From NCBI GenBank assembly GCA_022447555.1, contig JAKVBF010000005.1, positions 138,174-171,982 on the forward strand: DNA of 33,809 bases, given 5' to 3'. Source of the stretch: Mariniblastus sp. Lineage in GTDB: Bacteria; Planctomycetota; Planctomycetia; Pirellulales; Pirellulaceae. The notes under the pieces were generated by a model. It was not told the origin of the DNA. It was given only the letters and a program-made list of their open reading frames with translations, and searched no databases. The first letter of the stretch is position 1, and every line of letters starts with the position of its first letter. Of this stretch, positions 26,664-33,809 are shown one piece after another. The position numbers were made by a program, and so were the translations under genes.

Positions 26664-28568
26664 TTATTCGTCGTCAGTTTTTTCAGCGTCTTCCTCAGCA
26701 ACCGCTTCCTCAGCAACCGCTTCTTCAGCAACCGCTTCTTCAGCAACCGCTTCTTCAACCGGAGCGTCTTCGGCAGAAGCTGCATCATCTTCCTCGCCGG
26801 TTGAGATCAGCGGTCCGCTTTCACCCAGGCCACCTTTGAGGTCGGCCGAAGACTGTTTCGTTTCAGTCTGCGCTTTCTCGTCGGCCGCTTCCTGCTCGTC
26901 CGTCCAGTCAACGCGTCGACGCGATAGGCCGATCTTTCGTTCCTCGGTGTCAACCCTTAGGATCTTGACTTCTAACTCGTCACCCACTTTGACGACGTCT
27001 TCGGCGTTTTCGACCTTGTCTTCCGACAACTCAGAGATGTGTAAAAGCCCTTCCAGCCCATCTTCGAGCCCAACAAAAACTCCGAAATTGGTGATCTTGG
27101 TGACGTTCCCTTTGATGACTTGTCCCGGTTGATAACGACTTGGGATGTCATTGGCCCATGGATCGTCGTTCATTTGCTTCATGCCGAGTGCGATTCTCCG
27201 GCGTTCGATATCGACCGCTAGAATCTTGCATTCCACTTCCTGGCCCTTTTCCAGCATCTCATTGGGATGACTGATTTTGCGAGTCCAAGACATGTCGGAG
27301 ACGTGCAAAAGTCCGTCGATCCCCTCTTCGAGTTCGATAAAGGCACCATAGTTGGTCAGGTTGCGAACGCGACCATTGACTAGCTTATCCGCGGGGTAAT
27401 TGGCTTCGACTTTGTCCCAAGGATTGTCCTGAGTCTGCTTCATGCCGAGTGACATCTGCTCACCCGATTTGTCGATTCCCAGAACAGCCACGTCAATTTC
27501 GTCGCCAATTTTCACGAGTTCGTTCGGGTGATTTACCCGGCGAACCCAAGACATTTCGCTAATGTGGACGAGTCCCTCGATCCCAGGTTCCAGTTTGACG
27601 AAGGCACCGTAATTCATCACGTTAACCACTTCGCCGTTGTTCACCGAACCAATTGGGTATTTCTCTTCGACATTGTCCCATGGGTTAGGCAGCATTTGCT
27701 TCATGCCAAGAGCAATCTTCACCTTCTCTCGGTCAATGTTTAGAACCTTGACCTCGATTTCGGAATCCATGGAGACCATCTCTGAGGGGTGGTTGATTCG
27801 CGTATGAGACATGTCCGTGATGTGTAGCAGGCCGTCGATGCCACCAAGGTCCACGAACGCTCCAAAGTCTGCGATGTTTTTCACAATACCTTTTCGGACT
27901 TGGCCAACTTCCAGCTCGTCCAATAATTTTTGTTGGGCGTATTGCCTTTCTTTTTCAATCAAGCTTCGCCGGCTCACGACGATATTGCGCCGTTGCTCGT
28001 CAATTTTCAGTACCTCGCACTGGACAACCCGGCCGATGTAGTCGCCGATGTCACCGGGCCGTCGAATGTCAACCTGGCTCGCTGGAAGGAAAACCTGGAC
28101 GCCAATATCGACCAAGAGACCACCTTTGATTTTTCGGGTGCAGGTGCCCGTGACAATGTCATTTTCATTGACTTTGGAGATCACATCTCGCCAGTGAATG
28201 ATGTGGTCCGCTTTGACTTTGCTTAACCTGATCAAACCGCTGGGATCGTCTGCTTGTCCCAATTCGTCTTCGAGATCCTCGATTAAGACTTCGATTTCAT
28301 CGCCGATGTTTGGGGGATCATCGTGTTCCGCCCATTCGGCGCGGGTGATAGTGCCTTCGCTCTTAAAGCCGACGTCAACGATGACAGCTTCACTGTCAAC
28401 TCTGACAATTTTTCCCTTGACAATTTCATTTACTTGAAATTTAGTTTCTTCGGCGTCGGGATTTGGAAGATAGAGGCTCGCTAAATCATCGTCAGATGTG
28501 AAAAGGCTATCGAGCTCTTGAGAGATGGTATCGTCTTCGAGGTTTCTAATTAAGTTGCGGTTGACCAT
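26664..28568 (-). CDS. rpsA: 30S ribosomal protein S1 with six S1 domains and repetitive acidic tail
   Basis: S1 binds mRNA on the small ribosomal subunit and helps start translation. Six S1 (OB-fold) domains can be counted, beginning near VNEIVKGKIVRVDSEAVIV, ENDIVTGTCTRKIKGGLLV, VGQVRKGIVKNIADFGAFV, IGSVNNGEVVNVMNYGAFV, LVNGRVRNLTNYGAFIELE and PGQVIKGNVTKITNFGVFV. Domains 3 to 6 carry the GLLHI or GLVHI signature; the first two are divergent, as is usual. The last 70 residues are acidic and include four EEAVA repeats. AAAGG lies 5 bases before the ATG. A long gap of over 800 bases lies upstream, with hairpins that could regulate it. Confidence 0.95.
   Translation of the reverse strand: MVNRNLIRNLEDDTISQELDSLFTSDDDLASLYLPNPDAEETKFQVNEIVKGKIVRVDSEAVIVDVGFKSEGTITRAEWAEHDDPPNIGDEIEVLIEDLEDELGQADDPSGLIRLSKVKADHIIHWRDVISKVNENDIVTGTCTRKIKGGLLVDIGVQVFLPASQVDIRRPGDIGDYIGRVVQCEVLKIDEQRRNIVVSRRSLIEKERQYAQQKLLDELEVGQVRKGIVKNIADFGAFVDLGGIDGLLHITDMSHTRINHPSEMVSMDSEIEVKVLNIDREKVKIALGMKQMLPNPWDNVEEKYPIGSVNNGEVVNVMNYGAFVKLEPGIEGLVHISEMSWVRRVNHPNELVKIGDEIDVAVLGIDKSGEQMSLGMKQTQDNPWDKVEANYPADKLVNGRVRNLTNYGAFIELEEGIDGLLHVSDMSWTRKISHPNEMLEKGQEVECKILAVDIERRRIALGMKQMNDDPWANDIPSRYQPGQVIKGNVTKITNFGVFVGLEDGLEGLLHISELSEDKVENAEDVVKVGDELEVKILRVDTEERKIGLSRRRVDWTDEQEAADEKAQTETKQSSADLKGGLGESGPLISTGEEDDAASAEDAPVEEAVAEEAVAEEAVAEEAVAEEDAEKTDDE
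26695..26754 (-). repeat. 15-bp minisatellite in the rpsA tail
   Basis: Four 15-bp units lie at 26695-26709, 26710-26724, 26725-26739 and 26740-26754. They are identical except for the last base of the first unit. Each encodes EEAVA on the minus strand, so copy-number change would keep the frame. Confidence 0.95.
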
Positions 28569-28990
28569 GGGGACCTTTGGATCAAAGACACGTGTCTAAG
28601 ATCACCGTGGGTTGCATGTCGCTTCGACATGGCAGTGGATGGTAGTTTGGGTAGCCTACAAACGGCCGACCCACAGGGGACCACGAAATCTATCAAATAG
28701 ATCGGTTCAATACAACGTGCGACGGCATGGAAACGGGAGATTTCTGAAGGTTTTGGTCATTAAACCGCTCAAAGTACCTTTCCTGCCAAACGATGGTCCT
28801 TGGGACCAATTGTTGGGACAACTTCCGTTGTGCGTCCAATTGTGAATCCTGCCGCTTGTTTCCGGTTCAACGAGGCGGAGGCGGTTGTTTCGCGGGTTTT
28901 TTTTGGATGCGTGCCGTGCAACCTGATTGCAAATGCGGTTACGTAGCGGAACAATAGCCCCATCGGATCGCGGGCAACGCACCGCGATGA
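28569..28990. other. rpsA upstream region
   Basis: No gene is visible. A 7-bp hairpin (CATGTCG and CGACATG) lies at 28615-28631, about 50 bases before the rpsA start. A hairpin with TGGTCC and GGACCA lies near 28794-28808. These could be part of an rpsA leader on the minus strand. A run of eight T near 28896-28903 has no clean stem in front of it. Confidence 0.35.
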
Positions 28991-29062
28991 GTGACCCCCT
29001 GGGAGGAACCGTCTACGGCATTGGTTCCGGCCCAGGATCAATCGTTTGAAAGGAGGTGAGTC

Positions 29063-29104
29063 TTGTATTATTTCTGTATTAGCCGAAGAGGTGGACTTGC
29101 CTGA
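29063..29104 (+). CDS. Possible 13-codon peptide ORF with perfect Shine-Dalgarno
   Basis: AAAGGAGGTGA at 29049-29059 is a near-complete complement of the 16S rRNA 3' end. Six bases after its GGAGG core a TTG opens the frame MYYFCISRRGGLA and stops at 29102-29104. The structured region and terminator follow. The strength of the ribosome site, rare in this window, is the reason to list it; coding is unproven. Confidence 0.3.
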   Translation: MYYFCISRRGGLA

Positions 29105-29170
29105 CGGTTTACCGGCGGGTGCCTTTAGGCAACCACCGCTTGCGGGTCAAATGCTGACCCAACAGAACAG

Positions 29171-29207
29171 CTCGCCTTGGGATCGATTTTCCAAGGCGAG
29201 TTTTTTT
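29171..29207 (+). terminator. Strong intrinsic terminator without an obvious gene
   Basis: CTCGCCTTGG at 29171-29180 pairs perfectly with CCAAGGCGAG at 29191-29200, followed by seven T. No annotated plus-strand gene lies upstream for more than 2.6 kb (the last is rsmA). Confidence 0.93.
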
Positions 29208-29426
29208 ATGCATCGCGACGATGGTTTTCTGGATTCGTTTCTGTGCGAAGGCACCGGAGGGTTGCTTGCGGTTTGGTCGCTAGCGTCCTTGTCAAACTTT
29301 ATCGAATTTTTAGTTTGTATGGATCAACTTTGCGACCTCATTATGTCGATCAATTGTGTAACACAAAATTAAACATCGTTTAAACACTTTCGGTGTGGCA
29401 GTTATTTCATTTACGGAGGATACGAA

Positions 29427-29645
29427 ATGCGTCGGTTACTCTTTGCGACGCTAGTGGCAATCGCGATTAGCTCAAATGTCGGGTGCATTATCCCAATTTA
29501 CGATGCTGATCCCGCCATGCGTGCTCGCCAGTTAATCTATACATCAGAAGATTTCCGCTCCATGCGAGATCAGTGGCATCGGTTCTGGTTTACCGATCAA
29601 CCCGATCACCAAAAGCCGCTGCGTACGCACGGCGGTATTATCTAG
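29427..29645 (+). CDS. Small predicted lipoprotein
   Basis: The 72-residue product has a signal peptide (MRRLLFATLVAIAISSNVGC) ending in a usable lipobox with Cys at 20. A polar part with many Arg, Asp and His follows (MRARQLIYTSEDFRSMRDQW). A good Shine-Dalgarno (GGAGGA at 29415-29420) precedes the ATG. I recall similar short lipoproteins in planctomycetes but no function. It is monocistronic, followed by hairpins and a terminator. Confidence 0.7.
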   Translation: MRRLLFATLVAIAISSNVGCIIPIYDADPAMRARQLIYTSEDFRSMRDQWHRFWFTDQPDHQKPLRTHGGII

Positions 29646-29702
29646 TCCATGGACTTAAGGTCCTGGTATAGAATACGAGTTGGTGAATAAAAAAAAACAA
29701 TC

Positions 29703-29735
29703 CAGGGCTCGTCAGCTTTATTCTGACCGGCCTTG
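29703..29735 (+). other. Imperfect long hairpin after the small lipoprotein gene
   Basis: CAGGGCTCGTCAG pairs with CTGACCGGCCTTG with one mismatch and two G-T pairs, loop of 7. No T-run follows, so it is a stabilising or processing structure rather than a terminator. Confidence 0.5.
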
Positions 29736-29747
29736 TGTTGGTGCAAC

Positions 29748-29790
29748 GCGACCGGCAGGCTGGTTTTTACCCCCCCGCTGGTCGCTTTTT
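29748..29790 (+). terminator. Probable terminator of the small lipoprotein gene
   Basis: GCGACC at 29748-29753 pairs with GGTCGC at 29780-29785 and is followed by TTTTT. The loop is long (26 bases) and contains a T-run of its own, so termination efficiency is uncertain. Confidence 0.55.
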
Positions 29791-29890
29791 GCTGCGCAAC
29801 GGTGTTTTTGCCGAGGCTCTGGCCTGAAATTCGGTTTCTTGGAACGTTGTGTTCACTAGCCCAATTGCGCCACGACTATTTGTCGATAAA

Positions 29891-29910
29891 CTAAGATTCT
29901 GTCATCTTAG
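29891..29910 (+). promoter_or_regulatory. Inverted repeat upstream of trpS
   Basis: CTAAGAT and ATCTTAG form a perfect 7-bp inverted repeat with a 6-base spacer, 33 bases before the trpS start. It could be an operator overlapping the promoter or a leader hairpin. Confidence 0.35.
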
Positions 29911-29943
29911 ACATGATTTTTAATTTTGCTAAATTAGGGCACG

Positions 29944-30909
29944 ATGAAAGTACTTTCCGGCATCCAACCCACAGGACGTCCTCATTGGGGTAACTATTTT
30001 GGCGCCATACGCCAATACATTGAGTTGCAACATGAGCAGCAAGCGTTCTATTTTATTGCCAATCTCCACGCTTTAACTACGATTCGTGACGGGGAGGAAT
30101 TGAAACAAAACTCTCTTAATACGGCGATGGACCTGTTGGCGTTGGGACTCGACCCCGACCATGCTGTCCTCTTTGTTCAATCAGATGTCCCTGAAATTTC
30201 CGAATTGTGTTGGTTGCTGATGTCGGGTACTCCAATGGGTCTTTTGGAGCGGTGCGTTTCCTATAAAGATAAGGTTTCCAAGGGTCTATCTGCGGGGACG
30301 GGGTTGTTCACCTACCCGGTGTTACAAGCCGCAGATATTTTGGCGTACGATTCGGATACGGTGCCGGTTGGTGAGGATCAGACCCAACACATCGAAGTCT
30401 GTCGTGACATTGCAAAGTCCTTTAACAATGCCTTTCAAGAGGAGGTTTTTGTCTTGCCAAAAGCCAAGGTTCTCGACGCGAGCGCGAAGGTGCCAGGCAC
30501 AGATGGCGATAAGATGTCAAAGAGTTACGGAAACTTTATCGAGGTTTTCGAGCCCGTAAAGCCGATGCGGAAAAAGATCATGAGGATAGCAACCGATTCA
30601 CGGCCGATGGAAGATTCAAAAGATCCTGAGACGGACCACCTATACCAGCTGTATTCGCTCTTTGCCGAACCGTCGGATTGTCGGGAAATGGCGGAACTCT
30701 ATCGAAAAGGTGGTTTTGGTTATGGTGACGTCAAGAAAAAGCTGGCCGACGCTGCCGAGGCCTATTTTGCAGAGGCCCGCGCACGACGTGCGGAATTGGA
30801 GGCGCAGCCAGATCGAGTCCTTCAAATTCTGGGGGATGGCGCAGCGGTTGCTCGTGTGAAAGCGGGCGAAGTACTGTTAAGGGCTCAAAAAGCTTGTGGA
30901 CTGAAATAG
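29944..30909 (+). CDS. trpS: Tryptophan--tRNA ligase
   Basis: TrpRS charges tRNA-Trp. The 321 residues show [17 protein letters not shown] at the start, where PHWGN (13-17) is the HIGH-type motif, then the Trp-site segment [27 protein letters not shown], and [10 protein letters not shown] with KMSKS at 190-194. The C-terminal part has the usual helical tail. Length is normal. The acpS start lies one base after the stop, so the two genes are very likely translated from one message. Confidence 0.97.
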   Translation: MKVLSGIQPTGRPHWGNYFGAIRQYIELQHEQQAFYFIANLHALTTIRDGEELKQNSLNTAMDLLALGLDPDHAVLFVQSDVPEISELCWLLMSGTPMGLLERCVSYKDKVSKGLSAGTGLFTYPVLQAADILAYDSDTVPVGEDQTQHIEVCRDIAKSFNNAFQEEVFVLPKAKVLDASAKVPGTDGDKMSKSYGNFIEVFEPVKPMRKKIMRIATDSRPMEDSKDPETDHLYQLYSLFAEPSDCREMAELYRKGGFGYGDVKKKLADAAEAYFAEARARRAELEAQPDRVLQILGDGAAVARVKAGEVLLRAQKACGLK

Positions 30910-30910
30910 T

Positions 30911-31294
30911 ATGAACTTGATTGGGATCGGTACCGATATCACCGAGTGTGCCAGAATTGAAGCGATGATCGAGAAGCACGGGGAGCTTTTTCTAAACCGT
31001 GTCTACACGCCATGGGAGCAGGACTATTGCTCGGGACGTAAGGCCTCCCTGCAACATTTCACGGGACGGTGGGCCGCCAAAGAGGCGATTTTGAAAGCGA
31101 TGGGAACTGGTTGGGCGAAAGGAATTCATTGGACGGATCTTGAAATCCGGAATGAATCGGGTGGGCAGCCGTTCGTGCAACTTTGCGGTGAGGCGCAAAA
31201 TATATGTGAACAAAAAGGGATTTCGCAGATGCTAATCAGTATTTCCCATTGCGATTCTTTTGCTACAGCATTTGCTACCGCCGTTGGAGAATAA
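30911..31294 (+). CDS. acpS: Holo-[acyl-carrier-protein] synthase
   Basis: AcpS moves 4'-phosphopantetheine from CoA to apo-acyl carrier protein. The 127 residues start with the family motif IGIGTDITECARIE (metal-binding D9) and continue with FTGRWAAKEAILKAMGTG (E58) and, near the end, LISISHCDSFATAFA, matching the usual SISHxxxxA motif. Size is normal. It begins one base after the trpS stop. Confidence 0.95.
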   Translation: MNLIGIGTDITECARIEAMIEKHGELFLNRVYTPWEQDYCSGRKASLQHFTGRWAAKEAILKAMGTGWAKGIHWTDLEIRNESGGQPFVQLCGEAQNICEQKGISQMLISISHCDSFATAFATAVGE

Positions 31295-31639
31295 GTTTTT
31301 CTTATCAAGCGGGTCTCATTTGGCAAAATTTAACTTCCGGATTGAGTCTGTCGGTCGGCTTTAATGTGAAAATTCGATGCCTTGATCGATGTTGGCGACA
31401 TGCTTGCGTGCATTGGGGGGATTTTGGGTGCAGTTGGTGAATCCACCTTCCTTGAATGATCAATAGAGAGACGGTTTTCTTTGAACCGTATCTCAAAAAA
31501 CCCTCGAAAATTGATAAATATAAGAGACTTTTGCTTGATTAATGGGCCCCGGTTAATGAGACTGGAGCCTTAGCCGCTGGGACGAGCTTCCCGGTTTTCA
31601 TCACTGAAAAACAACTTGAAATTTAATTGGGATCCTCAA
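31295..31639 (+). other. Intergenic leader before the PEP-CTERM gene
   Basis: No gene is seen in these 345 bases. A hairpin at 31466-31494 (GAGA, then ACGGTT pairing with AACCGT, then TCTC) has a run of six A after it, so on the minus strand it resembles a T-preceded stem rather than a terminator. A-T-rich sequence follows at 31495-31540 and likely contains the promoter. Confidence 0.4.
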
Positions 31640-32353
31640 ATGAAAAGTTCATTTGTAAAAGCACTTGCCATTTTGATGACATGTGTTTCATTTTCGTTCG
31701 CTGATGTCGTCACGACATACACTTACGATTTTTCATCCGGCCCAGAAGATGCTTCTCCAGCATCGGCCTCCAACACGAATCCTTGGACGACTGTTTCAGG
31801 CTTTGATACGATTGCCAGTACGGAAGATCAGGCAAACACGCTTCCAACGAACTCTGGCATCAGAAACAACGCCGCTTGGATGAATTGCGAAGTCATGGGT
31901 TCCAACCCTTCGATCACGGGAGATGCCTACCAAGGGTTTTCGATATCGACGGTGAGTTGGACGGACAGTTTCACTGTCGATCGGCTCCAATTTGATCTTG
32001 GTAACTTCGGTCTGGGTGTTCCTCCCAGCAACGGAGCTTGGTTGCAGGTTGACGTGCGTGCCAGCACCGACGGATTCGCGAGTCAAGATGTTTTTCTTGG
32101 GTCTGCCCGAATCACTCAACAAGGTGCGTTTGACAGCCCAAGCGAATCTTTTGATGCGTCCTTCACCGGCACGTTTGAAGACGTGAACGGAACCTTGGAA
32201 TTTCGATTTATCTCGACTTCCAACGTTACCGACAACGGGATTGAGACGAGATTGGACAACGTGGCGTTGACCATCAGCTCCATACCAGAGCCCTCCGGTT
32301 TGATCTTGTTGGGCGGCGGAGGCCTGTTGGGTCTGATTCGCAGGCGAAAATAA
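31640..32353 (+). CDS. Secreted PEP-CTERM protein
   Basis: The 237-residue product has a signal peptide (cleavage probably after SFSFA, residue 21) and a beta-rich middle with many Ser, Thr and Asn. It ends with a PEP-CTERM sorting signal: IPEPSGLILLGGGGLLGLIRR plus a final Arg-Lys, that is Pro-Glu-Pro, a hydrophobic stretch and a basic tail. Such signals are recognised by exosortase, encoded elsewhere; this suggests export, with cleavage near PEP and a surface or extracellular-matrix fate. No named domain is visible; the middle may be a carbohydrate-binding-like sandwich. I use the ATG at 31640, as the TTG at 31616 adds residues that do not fit a signal peptide. Confidence 0.85.
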   Translation: MKSSFVKALAILMTCVSFSFADVVTTYTYDFSSGPEDASPASASNTNPWTTVSGFDTIASTEDQANTLPTNSGIRNNAAWMNCEVMGSNPSITGDAYQGFSISTVSWTDSFTVDRLQFDLGNFGLGVPPSNGAWLQVDVRASTDGFASQDVFLGSARITQQGAFDSPSESFDASFTGTFEDVNGTLEFRFISTSNVTDNGIETRLDNVALTISSIPEPSGLILLGGGGLLGLIRRRK

Positions 32354-32384
32354 CAGGTTATTTATCGATTAATTTATGTTGGAA

Positions 32385-32414
32385 GCAGTGTTCAATTGAA
32401 CGCTGCTTTTTTTT
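32385..32414 (+). terminator. Intrinsic terminator of the PEP-CTERM gene
   Basis: GCAGTGTTC pairs with GAACGCTGC (one G-T pair, AATT loop) and eight T follow. It lies 32 bases after the stop codon. Confidence 0.95.
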
Positions 32415-32546
32415 GCGCCTCATTAATCGTTTCGCCACGGTGGGCGAACGGCAAAGTCTTGTCGAGCAAGGCCCGTTAGACGTAAGGTTACAATGATATC
32501 GGCCCTGTTGTGTTGTTTGGCACACCTCGCCGCTTCTGGGCGTAAA

Positions 32547-32564
32547 CCCCGCATTCTGGCGGGG
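32547..32564. other. Hairpin before the coiled-coil gene
   Basis: CCCCGC at 32547-32552 pairs with GCGGGG at 32559-32564. A TATAAT sequence follows at 32573-32578, about 40 bases before the next gene, but no matching -35 box is seen. Confidence 0.35.
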
Positions 32565-32619
32565 CAGGCGATTATAATGAGTGTTTTGATTCGATTATTT
32601 CTTATTAGGAGTTCGTGTT

Positions 32620-33354
32620 GTGTTGCGCTCTATCCTCGTCTTTGTGTTGTTCCTAACGGCTGTGCCACCTGGTTTCACTCAGTCAGTTGGTTCGGTCTCA
32701 CCTAGCGTTAAAGCGGTCCCTATCTGGCGGGTTTGGGGTGGCGTGAATCCTTACGCATCGGGTCTGGGATGGCAGGTTCCTAGAAGCGAAATAGAAGAGC
32801 CAGTAACCCATCAAAACGTTCGTAACCGTCGCCGCCCAGTTTTAGGGCCTCAGTTGCGCGATGAACAGAACGATCGATTGAAAGTAGAGATTGTCCGTCT
32901 AAGAGAAGTTCTGGATCAGCGGTTGATGGTGGAACAAGATTTAGTTGAGCAAGGCTTGCGACACGTTCAGAGTCTGAAAAATATCGAGAAAGAATGTGAG
33001 CAGTTAAAGCAGGAAAATCGCGAGCTGAAATCCAAACTGGCCGGGGATGCCAAGCAACAAGGTCGTCCTGCAACAAAAAATAAGAGGGAGTCGGCGGGCC
33101 GAGTCGAAAAGGGGGCCAGGCCGGAGGGGGAGGTGCGCCGTTTGACTGCCGAGATGAAAGCGCAGCAAAAAAAGGTGGTGGATCAAATAAAAGAGCGTTT
33201 CAAAAAAAAGATAGAACGTCTTGAAAACGAGGGGGCCGACGAGAAAGAGATTTCAAAAATGCGGGGTGAAATGATGCGTCAGATCATTACACAGATCGAT
33301 CGCATCGGCACTCGATACCAAGAAAAAATAGGGACATTGAAAAAAAATAAATGA
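32620..33354 (+). CDS. Secreted coiled-coil protein of unknown function
   Basis: The 244-residue product begins with a signal peptide (LRSILVFVLFLTAVPPGFTQ, cleavage near residue 21). From about residue 85 to the end it is rich in Glu, Lys, Gln and Leu with heptad-like spacing (LKVEIVRLREVLDQRLMVEQ, later ECEQLKQENRELKSKL), so two coiled-coil segments separated by a Lys/Arg-rich linker are likely. The start is GTG at 32620, supported by AGGAG 8 bases upstream. No family is recognised. Its stop overlaps a 67-codon frame that looks spurious. Confidence 0.7.
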   Translation: MLRSILVFVLFLTAVPPGFTQSVGSVSPSVKAVPIWRVWGGVNPYASGLGWQVPRSEIEEPVTHQNVRNRRRPVLGPQLRDEQNDRLKVEIVRLREVLDQRLMVEQDLVEQGLRHVQSLKNIEKECEQLKQENRELKSKLAGDAKQQGRPATKNKRESAGRVEKGARPEGEVRRLTAEMKAQQKKVVDQIKERFKKKIERLENEGADEKEISKMRGEMMRQIITQIDRIGTRYQEKIGTLKKNK

Positions 33355-33645
33355 CCGGATGCATCTCCGTACCAAAGGTTCTTCCATTCTCGGGGTTCAC
33401 GGCTGAAATAGCTGGAGGATTTGAGGGGATCGCTCAAACGGGCATTTCACTTATGTTTCAGCGTTCGTCGGGATGCGCTGGCGCCGGGGGTTTACGGGCG
33501 ATTGGTACCCTGAGATGCTTGACCCTCGTCATTGAGGTTTCTCGAATGGGTTAAACCACGATATTCGTATTCTTGATTCTTCCCTAGCTACTTATACTGA
33601 TTCCGGAAGCTTGTCTTGGCGGTAACCTTTTAAATCGGTCCTTTC

Positions 33646-33809
33646 ATGAACCCAACAGAAACAATTGAACCCGATCAGGGACTTTTTGTCGGCGTTGATG
33701 TGGGTGGCACGAATGTGAAAATTGGTCTTATCGACGACTTGGGCAAGATTATTGGGAACACGGCGTTTCCAACTGAGCAGGAGAAAGGTCCTGAATTCGC
33801 GCTCGCCAA
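33646..33809 (+). CDS. ROK-family sugar kinase (glucokinase-like), 5' part only
   Basis: The gene runs off the right edge; 54 codons are present. After a short polar start the sequence FVGVDVGGTNVKIGLIDD gives the phosphate-1 motif of the ROK family (D-x-G-G-T), and FPTEQEKGPEFA fits the next segment. Glucokinase is the most likely activity in planctomycetes, but NagK-type or other sugar specificity cannot be excluded. No strong Shine-Dalgarno is visible. Confidence 0.8.
   Translation, partial: MNPTETIEPDQGLFVGVDVGGTNVKIGLIDDLGKIIGNTAFPTEQEKGPEFALA

Larger units (their letters stand above)
28991..29207 (+). ncRNA. Candidate structured small RNA ending in a strong terminator
   Basis: Three hairpins and a terminator occur in a row on the plus strand with no gene around them. 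The first is a long stem at 28992-29039 (CCTGGG, GGAACC pairing with GGTTCC, CCCAGG). The second is at about 29126-29141 (GGTGCC with GGCAACC, loop TTTA). The third is a perfect 6-bp stem at 29144-29160 (GGGTCA and TGACCC). The terminator at 29171-29207 closes the set. A perfect Shine-Dalgarno lies between the first and second hairpins. I do not recognise it as 6S, SRP, RNase P or tmRNA. Either an sRNA or a tiny mRNA is possible, and the 5' end is a guess. Confidence 0.4.

Noticed and set aside
29046-29372. A 108-codon ORF across the structured element.
   Set aside because: It runs straight through a perfect intrinsic terminator and the sequence is unlike a protein; the shorter 13-codon frame suits the Shine-Dalgarno better.
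31535-31610. A GGGACGAGC-containing stretch before the PEP-CTERM gene that recalls a c-di-GMP riboswitch.
   Set aside because: The upstream conserved core and the tetraloop-receptor parts of that riboswitch are missing.
32505-32535. A TTGGCAC sequence resembling a sigma-54 -24 element.
   Set aside because: The -12 element at the correct spacing is absent.
33351-33554. A 67-codon ORF overlapping the stop of the coiled-coil gene (ATGA).
   Set aside because: The composition is not protein-like, there is no recognisable domain, and the region fits an intergenic leader before the kinase gene.

Overview
The window looks like a chromosomal segment of a planctomycete, most likely from the Pirellulales. 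I infer this from several things seen together: a lipoprotein with a DUF1559-like C-terminal region, signal peptidases carrying a large inserted domain, a sulfatase next to a ThuA-like protein, a PEP-CTERM protein, and tetrahydromethanopterin-linked C1 genes (fae and an mtdB/mtdC-type dehydrogenase) in a genome with ordinary bacterial housekeeping genes. Several genes appear to start with TTG or GTG, and Shine-Dalgarno sites are patchy. I saw no rRNA, tRNA, CRISPR array, insertion sequence or phage genes.

Layout. 1-6161: the 3' end of a planctomycete-type hypothetical gene, a degenerate AnmK-like protein, a class I glutamine-amidotransferase-like (C26) protein whose nucleophile Cys is Gly, traces of a broken small lipoprotein gene, an OleA/FabH-like thiolase and a large lipoprotein. 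6396-8964: a membrane-anchored protein with a thioredoxin-like end lacking CxxC, a long leader with a possible sigma-54 promoter, and rimI. 8989-11830: the C1 module, an ATP-grasp protein divergent from fae and mtd. 11853-14378: a zinc-ribbon membrane protein, upp and a DedA/VTT membrane protein. 14905-19170: two adjacent signal peptidase I paralogues, each with a zinc ribbon and an inserted beta-rich domain, followed by lptB. 19233-21838: a sulfatase and a ThuA-like protein with overlapping reading frames. 21935-28568: apt, a small membrane protein, eno, ribE, rsmA and rpsA. 28569-29426: a long gap holding a structured element with a perfect Shine-Dalgarno, a 13-codon ORF and a strong terminator. 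29427-33809: a small lipoprotein, trpS, acpS, a PEP-CTERM protein, a secreted coiled-coil protein and the 5' end of a ROK sugar kinase.

How the genes work together. Fae and the Mtd-type dehydrogenase catalyse consecutive steps of formaldehyde oxidation or detoxification, and the ATP-grasp protein is plausibly tied to the same cofactor. The signal peptidases process exported proteins, of which this window encodes many. LptB energises lipopolysaccharide transport. The sulfatase and ThuA pair fits the use of sulfated polysaccharides. The rest is translation, nucleotide salvage, glycolysis and cofactor synthesis.

The points most worth a second look are the paired signal peptidases (one with a lipoprotein-type N-terminus), the orphan SD-plus-terminator element near 29.1 kb, and the two neighbouring enzyme-like proteins at 0.6-2.75 kb that have lost key catalytic residues. 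All calls come from reading the sequence and from memory of families; no database search was run.
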